The notes under the pieces were generated by a model. It had not been told where the DNA came from. It did not search any database and saw only the letters and a program-made list of their open reading frames with translations. A stretch of 10,078 nucleotides of DNA from Chloroflexi bacterium RBG_16_48_8 (GTDB lineage: Bacteria; Chloroflexota; Anaerolineae; Anaerolineales; E44-bin32). This document shows, in pieces, positions 6,615-10,078 of the stretch; positions within the stretch are counted from its first letter, which is position 1; each line of letters starts with the position of its first letter. The DNA lies in contig MGNI01000123.1 in assembly GCA_001795115.1 (NCBI GenBank), forward strand, positions 47,958 to 58,035, given 5' to 3'. The translations under genes were made by a program, and so were the position numbers.

Positions 6615-6784
6615 AACCGGAAGTGGCGTGGGGATCCCTCCATGGATTTTCGAAGTCGGTCAATCATCTATGCATCCATAGCAGTTGAAGAGTCCTGGGG
6701 GCACCTATTTCTATCACTTCGCGGTTCAACGCAGGTTGAATAACCACCCAGGTGAAGGTTACATTTTGCGAGTGGATACAAGTC

Positions 6785-7528
6785 TTAAGGCTTTGGGGTT
6801 TTAGGGGATTTCTGCCGGGCTCGCTTTCTGGCATACTCAAATAACCATTGGCGGCCAACACCCATGATCGGAGGACCATGGGAAGGTAAGAGATGTTGAA
6901 AGTTTCTCTCGGTCAATCTGAAGATAGAGTTCTTAGCGATCTTTGGATTGGGAGTGGTGAAGGTCAGCGGAGCCATCAAACGATGGCCTATGTTCATAAC
7001 CGCATCGCCACAGATACACGCCTGGTCCTTCATGTGGATAAAACCGGTATGTCCCGGCGTGTGTCCAGGGAGATGAATAACGTTTAAACCCAGGATGGTC
7101 TGCCCTTGATTGATGTGGGAAATATTCGAGATGCTCCATGGTGTCGATTCCATAAGGAGGCTTCCAAGCCAATAGGCGGGATGGTTAGATCGAATTCTAG
7201 CGTAATCCTTGCTTCCAACGATATAAGGTGCTTCCAGCACATGGGCAGCAATAGGTGGGTTCCAAGCCAAACGCAGCGCCGATAGACCCCCAGTATGGTT
7301 AAAATGCCCATGGGTAAGGAGAACCACACTGGGACCTCTCCCTCCTGTGGCTTCAGACACTGCTTCTACCATATCACCTGCCGTCTTAGGTGGACCGGAA
7401 TCAATCAGCACAAAACCTTCCTTCCCTCTCACAAGCCATACTGCCACAGCTATTGAGATTAAATCAGCCATTTTATATTGCAGCTCTAAACGAGCGATAT
7501 TTTCTGTCACTATTTGAAATTCGGACAT
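6785..7528 (-). CDS. Metallo-beta-lactamase-fold hydrolase (glyoxalase II-like)
   Basis: 247 residues, normal for a single-domain MBL-fold hydrolase. Visible metal ligands: LLTHGHFNH (H73, H75, H78), PGHTPGH (H156/H160), CGDAV (D175) and LLPSHG (H217); the opening LIDSGPP strand is also typical. The first motif is HxHxNH rather than HxHxDH: N77 stands where the second-metal Asp normally is, which should weaken or change binding at metal site 2. The codon is an unambiguous AAC. The family hydrolyses thioesters, lactones, phosphodiesters or similar bonds with one or two zinc/iron ions in the cytoplasm; the substrate here is unknown. The ATG is 5 bases past the HAD stop codon, so it is co-transcribed. 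The upstream Shine-Dalgarno is weak (GGGCG), suggesting coupled translation. Confidence 0.88.
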   Translation of the reverse strand: MSEFQIVTENIARLELQYKMADLISIAVAVWLVRGKEGFVLIDSGPPKTAGDMVEAVSEATGGRGPSVVLLTHGHFNHTGGLSALRLAWNPPIAAHVLEAPYIVGSKDYARIRSNHPAYWLGSLLMESTPWSISNISHINQGQTILGLNVIHLPGHTPGHTGFIHMKDQACICGDAVMNIGHRLMAPLTFTTPNPKIAKNSIFRLTERNFQHLLPSHGPPIMGVGRQWLFEYARKRARQKSPKTPKP

Positions 7529-7533
7529 GGCTG

Positions 7534-8286
7534 TTACAATCGCCCTTCTCCCTCCATTTCGCGGATTATTTGGGGGATCTCCTCGAAGGTTGCCGCTACG
7601 GCTTCAGGTTGAATCTGATCTGCCACATCATCATTCTTCTGAGTGTCGACATGCTCCTTTAACCATATCTGATGGATCCCCGCCCTCTGGGCACCCAAAA
7701 TGTCCTCCATAAGACTATCGCCTATCATGACAATCTGCTCTGGGGGCATTTCCCACGCGCGCAGGACCTTATAGTAAAGCTCAACATGGGGTTTTCGAAT
7801 TCCCTCAGCTGCGGAGACTAAGAGTGGATTGAAATAATGCTTCAATTTCCCCTTATCAAGCAACCTATGTACGTTGGGAACATCACCGGCGTTTGAGATA
7901 AGAGCTAATTGGTGCCCGTCCTCTTTCAAACCATCAAGCACTGCCTTTACGCCCTTCTTTGGAGTCCAATGCGCTTCACTAACGGAATAGAAGCGTTCCA
8001 TCGCCTGTTCGATTACCTCCCCCGGCAAGTCAATATGCCCAAACTGAGTCATAACTTGATGAAATAACATGGTTGTGGGTTGTTCAATATGATCAACCGT
8101 CCGTTCGTAAAGGCGCGACTCAAACAACTCCCTGAAGGCAATCACAAAACGTTCTTTATCGAGTCTATAACCTTCCTCAAGGAGATATTCCGCAAGCGAT
8201 TGCCAACTCTCCTCCAGAACAATCTTCCAATCACCCGTAAAATGAATCAGGGTCATACCCAAGTCAAAGATAACACCTCGGATCAA
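7534..8286 (-). CDS. HAD-superfamily hydrolase (haloacid dehalogenase-like phosphatase)
   Basis: 250 residues from the TTG at 8286. The four HAD motifs are present: motif I FDLGMTL (nucleophile D8, T12), motif II LISNAGD (S131), motif III K165 in IRKPH, and motif IV MIGDSLMEDI (D190, D195). A helical cap of about 100 residues lies between motifs I and II (C1-type). The second Asp of motif I, the usual acid/base, is Gly (G10), a substitution seen in a sub-branch of HAD proteins that often reads DLG. I chose 8286 because AGGAG ends 5 bases before that TTG; a TTG at 8301 overlapping the dehydrogenase stop would add five residues. Substrate unknown: typical substrates are small phosphorylated metabolites. 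It sits between a 2-hydroxyacid dehydrogenase and an MBL hydrolase in one operon, so a role in hydroxy-acid or phosphoglycolate-like metabolism is conceivable but only inferred. Confidence 0.9.
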   Translation of the reverse strand: MIRGVIFDLGMTLIHFTGDWKIVLEESWQSLAEYLLEEGYRLDKERFVIAFRELFESRLYERTVDHIEQPTTMLFHQVMTQFGHIDLPGEVIEQAMERFYSVSEAHWTPKKGVKAVLDGLKEDGHQLALISNAGDVPNVHRLLDKGKLKHYFNPLLVSAAEGIRKPHVELYYKVLRAWEMPPEQIVMIGDSLMEDILGAQRAGIHQIWLKEHVDTQKNDDVADQIQPEAVAATFEEIPQIIREMEGEGRL

Positions 8287-8297
8287 GTTTTCTCCTC

Positions 8298-9320
8298 TCA
8301 ATAACCGCGTTCAGCTTTATAAAGATTCAGCAGGGATTGCTCGGATAAATAACGCTTCATGTTTTCAGTAAAACAATCAATGGCCAACTCATAATATTGG
8401 AGTGAAGAACCAGCTATATGAGGCGAGAGCAGTACGTTCGGCATCTCCCATAGTGGACTACTTTCTGGCAAAGGTTCCACTGGATAGACATCCAACGCTG
8501 CGCCTGCGATCCTTCTCTCGTCTAAGGCTTCCACCAAAGCGCCATGATCAACCACACCACCACGAGACAGATCGATCAAGAAGCTTCTGGGCTTCATCAT
8601 TGTAAAAACTTTCTTGCCCACTATGCCTCGCGTCTCATTTGTAAGAGGCACGCTGATGACGAGAAAATCACATAAGGATGCCATCGATGCGATAGCTTGG
8701 GGAGGATACAGCCGCTCTGCAAGCTCTGCCTTCGGATCACCCCTTCCATCCAGGGAGTAGCCCTCATCCTCCAGAGCTTTTAAGTTGCGTTTCGTTGCCA
8801 CAATCTTGGCGCCCAAGGAATGACAGACCCTTGCTACTTCACGTCCTACGCTACCATATCCCACAATGCCAACAGTGCTTCTGTTAAGTTCTATCGGCAT
8901 AAAGCGCTCAATACGATCTTCAGCCCATCGTTTCGTCTCCTTGTCTTTCATCATCAAATGGATGCGACGTCCTAAACTAAGTATTGCCATGAGAGCATAC
9001 TCAGCCATGGAAGGAGCGGATACCCCGCTAATCGTCGCAACCATAACTTTGGACTTTAGGGCGGGATGCTCTGCTACATGATGTACTCCGGCATCATGAA
9101 GTTGGATCCAGCGCAGATTCGGTACGTCCTCCAGATCAGGAATAACTCGTGAAGTGTAAAGTATCTCAATATCTTCCACTAATTCGGGCGGTAACTCCTC
9201 AGATGTCCTTCCGGGATGAACCCGAATTTTGATACGAGAGGATAATGCTTTCAGTCGCTCCAGGAGTTCTTCTGGAAAGGGTAACGTTATTAGAACGGTA
9301 ATCTCATCCATATGCACCAT
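8298..9320 (-). CDS. D-isomer-specific 2-hydroxyacid dehydrogenase
   Basis: 340 residues, full length for the family. The catalytic domain is at both ends and the Rossmann domain in the middle (about 105-295). The nucleotide-binding loop is GIVGYGSVG (151-159). The catalytic triad is complete: R253 in DLSRGG, E282 in DVYPVEP, H301 in SPHIAGSS. After the second Rossmann strand the sequence is IVATKRN; basic residues where NAD-specific members have Asp hint at NADP(H). It reversibly oxidises D-2-hydroxyacids to 2-ketoacids in the cytoplasm; relatives include glyoxylate/hydroxypyruvate reductase and phosphoglycerate dehydrogenase, but there is no ACT domain as in many SerA proteins. The ATG at 9320 was chosen; another ATG at 9311 (MDEITVL) is equally possible because neither has a strong Shine-Dalgarno. 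It is the first gene of the dehydrogenase-HAD-MBL operon. Confidence 0.92.
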   Translation of the reverse strand: MVHMDEITVLITLPFPEELLERLKALSSRIKIRVHPGRTSEELPPELVEDIEILYTSRVIPDLEDVPNLRWIQLHDAGVHHVAEHPALKSKVMVATISGVSAPSMAEYALMAILSLGRRIHLMMKDKETKRWAEDRIERFMPIELNRSTVGIVGYGSVGREVARVCHSLGAKIVATKRNLKALEDEGYSLDGRGDPKAELAERLYPPQAIASMASLCDFLVISVPLTNETRGIVGKKVFTMMKPRSFLIDLSRGGVVDHGALVEALDERRIAGAALDVYPVEPLPESSPLWEMPNVLLSPHIAGSSLQYYELAIDCFTENMKRYLSEQSLLNLYKAERGY

Positions 9321-9327
9321 TCTACAT

Positions 9328-9373
9328 CACACTCGTGTGGCAGGAAACACATATCATTACTTGGGTGTGTTCC
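9328..9373. promoter_or_regulatory. Possible operator: nested inverted repeats upstream of the dehydrogenase operon
   Basis: CACAC-TC-GTGTG (9328-9339) is a perfect inverted repeat just upstream of the dehydrogenase start. It is followed by GGAAACACA (9343-9351) and TGTGTTCC (9366-9373), which pair with one bulge. The shared CACA/TGTG half-sites are spaced like a regulator-binding site. No clear -35/-10 pair is visible on the minus strand. Confidence 0.3.
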
Positions 9374-9386
9374 GAGATGTATTGCA

Positions 9387-10005
9387 TTACGCACTGCCAT
9401 GATGAACGTCGGTTTGCGACGGAGAATCCTGGCTTTTTCCTGCGAACCCTATTTCACTTAGAACCACAAATCGCGTTCCCATCTTTCTCAATGATCTCAT
9501 GAGCTGTAAATCCCGCTGGAGGGAACCCTCTCCTATTGGCACAAAGCACTCACAAAACCAACCAGAGCATCCAATCCTGAAGTGTGGCCTACCTTTCAGA
9601 AATTGAAGGGTGATATCCCTTAAAGCCGCCTCACATATTCTCTGGCCTAATCCCCCCGCCTGTTCATCCGGGAAAATCCTTCCGCTTTCAGGATACCCGA
9701 CGCGACCTAACACAATCGAAAAAGGGCCTGGTTCGATTTCGAAAGCAACAAGTGAAAGGATGTCATCATGCCGGTTTACTAGGTGATTGGCCGGAAGTAA
9801 TTTGACAAACAGCGAACGTAAAACCTAGCCAATCACTTAAGCAAACCGCCATTCAGGCAACCCATTTTATCAAAATACTTTCGGCGGTTTGCCTAGCATA
9901 GGGCTGAATACCGGTAGCCAGCACAATTCCCAACGGTTCCATGCCCGGCGCAGGATGGGTCCACGTGCGGGGGAGGATGGGGTGCAGGAATGCTCCTGCT
10001 TGAAG
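9387..10005 (-). pseudogene. 2H-phosphoesterase-like gene (2'-5' RNA ligase family), decayed and interrupted
   Basis: The 3' end is an open frame (9387-9778). Reading from the element boundary it gives NRHDDILSLVAFEIEPGPFS, then IVLGRVGYPESG, then GRPHFRIG. This follows the pattern of 2H phosphoesterases, where a FxxxLGRVGxFP strand precedes a PHLTIG motif. The second HxT is degraded to HFR. Upstream of the inserted element the remains of the N-terminal half appear in another frame (TWTHPAPGMEPLGIVLATGIQP), which aligns loosely with the family's GMPPHITLLYPF region but has lost the His. So both catalytic HxT motifs look destroyed, there is at least one frameshift, and a 110-bp element is inserted at CTAG. 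Deleting the element and one CTAG joins FSPM-LV-NRHDD in frame. The 5' limit given is approximate. Family assignment is moderate; the disrupted state is more certain. Confidence 0.48.
9783..9892. mobile_element. 110-bp double-hairpin element, copy 2 (inserted in 2H-phosphoesterase pseudogene)
   Basis: Flanked by CTAG at 9779-9782 and 9893-9896. Same orientation and length as copy 1 and identical except C9862 (T in copy 1) and G9886 (A in copy 1). Hairpin 1 arms are 9783-9791 and 9828-9836, the spacer TTAA is 9837-9840, and hairpin 2 arms are 9841-9850 and 9883-9892. Here hairpin 2 is perfect (10 bp). The loop of hairpin 2 holds a smaller palindrome, ATTTT-ATC-AAAAT. The element alone accounts for no protein. 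Confidence 0.8.
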
Positions 10006-10032
10006 GAGGGTCGTGCATATTGTGGGCAGGCT

Positions 10033-10078
10033 GCATAACACCGGCGTGGAGCAGACGCGGCTTAGCCGCCCGGTTGCG
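10033..10078. other. Hairpin-rich sequence at the right edge, faintly attC-like (truncated)
   Basis: GCATAAC (10033-10039) is followed by ACCGGCGTGGAGCAGACGC and then the hairpin GCGGC-TTA-GCCGC (10057-10069); the sequence is cut off by the window edge. The order (xxxTAAC box, GC-rich arm containing GCGT and GACGC, central hairpin) resembles the left half of an integron attC recombination site. The box does not fully fit RYYYAAC, and the other half is not visible. A plain REP-type palindrome is an equally good reading. Confidence 0.2.

Larger units (their letters stand above)
5559..6667 (-). pseudogene. MFS transporter (multidrug-efflux type), multiply disrupted
   Basis: Read from the ATG at 6667: an N-terminus (MIDRLRKSMEGSPRHF), TM1-2, the MFS motif A loop (GPLVDRFGRKAAM), then a C-terminal half (GRGFWGFIISM, IGEMIMIPTSTALAANL, then RGRYRGFYGLTWGMGFGTGPVIGGLL). 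Lesions: (1) a TGA in GHS*TSM where Gly (GGA) would fit; (2) a frameshift after ISLGIG; (3) a perfect 313-bp tandem duplication carrying both lesions; (4) a 110-bp element inserted at CTAG between ALAAN and APADMRGRY; (5) once duplication and insert are removed only about 225 codons remain, against roughly 400 for the family, so the middle transmembrane helices appear deleted. The protein would have been a 12-TM proton-coupled exporter in the inner membrane. It may once have been the last gene of the dehydrogenase operon, 117 bases beyond the MBL gene. Confidence 0.85.

Noticed and set aside
6724..6740. TTCAAC-GCAG-GTTGAA hairpin as terminator of the MBL gene
   Set aside because: The stem is short and AT-rich, and no T-tract follows on the minus strand.
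9853..10041. 62-codon open frame at the right edge as a gene
   Set aside because: It runs through the element boundary; its upstream part fits the decayed N-terminus of the 2H-phosphoesterase and the end is element sequence.
1..10078. CRISPR arrays, tRNA or rRNA genes
   Set aside because: No regularly spaced repeats, cloverleaf-like sequences or rRNA signatures were seen on either strand.

Overview
The window looks like a bacterial chromosomal segment of moderate GC content (near 50% by eye). The protein families suggest a Chloroflexota (Anaerolineae-like) genome: a lipoprotein-anchored APH-type kinase, a Chloroflexota-style VWA protein, an ECF sigma factor and an MFS drug-efflux relative. 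This is an inference from family flavour; there is no marker gene. After one truncated plus-strand gene at the left edge, everything is on the minus strand and reads right to left.

Layout. 2-1099 (+) is the 3' part of a VWA-domain protein. It meets the minus-strand genes at a hairpin (1120-1155) able to act as a two-way terminator. 1157-3483 (-) is a two-gene unit: a small single-pass membrane protein, then a 712-residue predicted membrane receptor kinase (lipobox, extracytoplasmic domain, TM helix, cytoplasmic APH-like kinase). 3484-3724 is intergenic. 3725-5464 (-) holds an ECF sigma factor, a closely coupled O6-alkylguanine-DNA alkyltransferase with an N-terminal extension, and a decayed GNAT acetyltransferase. 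5559-6667 (-) is a heavily damaged MFS transporter pseudogene. 6785-9320 (-) is a tight three-gene operon: D-2-hydroxyacid dehydrogenase, HAD hydrolase, MBL-fold hydrolase. From 9387 to the right edge is a decayed 2H-phosphoesterase-like (2'-5' RNA ligase family) gene, then a hairpin-rich tail that faintly recalls an integron attC site.

The most striking item is a 110-bp sequence present twice (5787-5896 and 9783-9892, two mismatches). Each copy is two adjacent long-loop hairpins joined by TTAA, and the outer hairpin arms are the exact ends of the element. Each copy is flanked by CTAG on both sides. Removing the element plus one CTAG restores an uninterrupted reading frame in both host genes, so this appears to be a small non-autonomous mobile element with a CTAG target. 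It lies in the MFS pseudogene and in the 2H-phosphoesterase pseudogene.

Second in interest are the two signalling modules. The receptor-like kinase is coupled to a tiny membrane protein. The ECF sigma factor is followed not by an ordinary anti-sigma factor but by a DNA-alkylation repair protein carrying an extra N-terminal segment, which suggests an alkylation-linked regulatory circuit. Three pseudogenes within 10 kb, one with a perfect 313-bp tandem duplication, show that the region between the intact operons is actively decaying.
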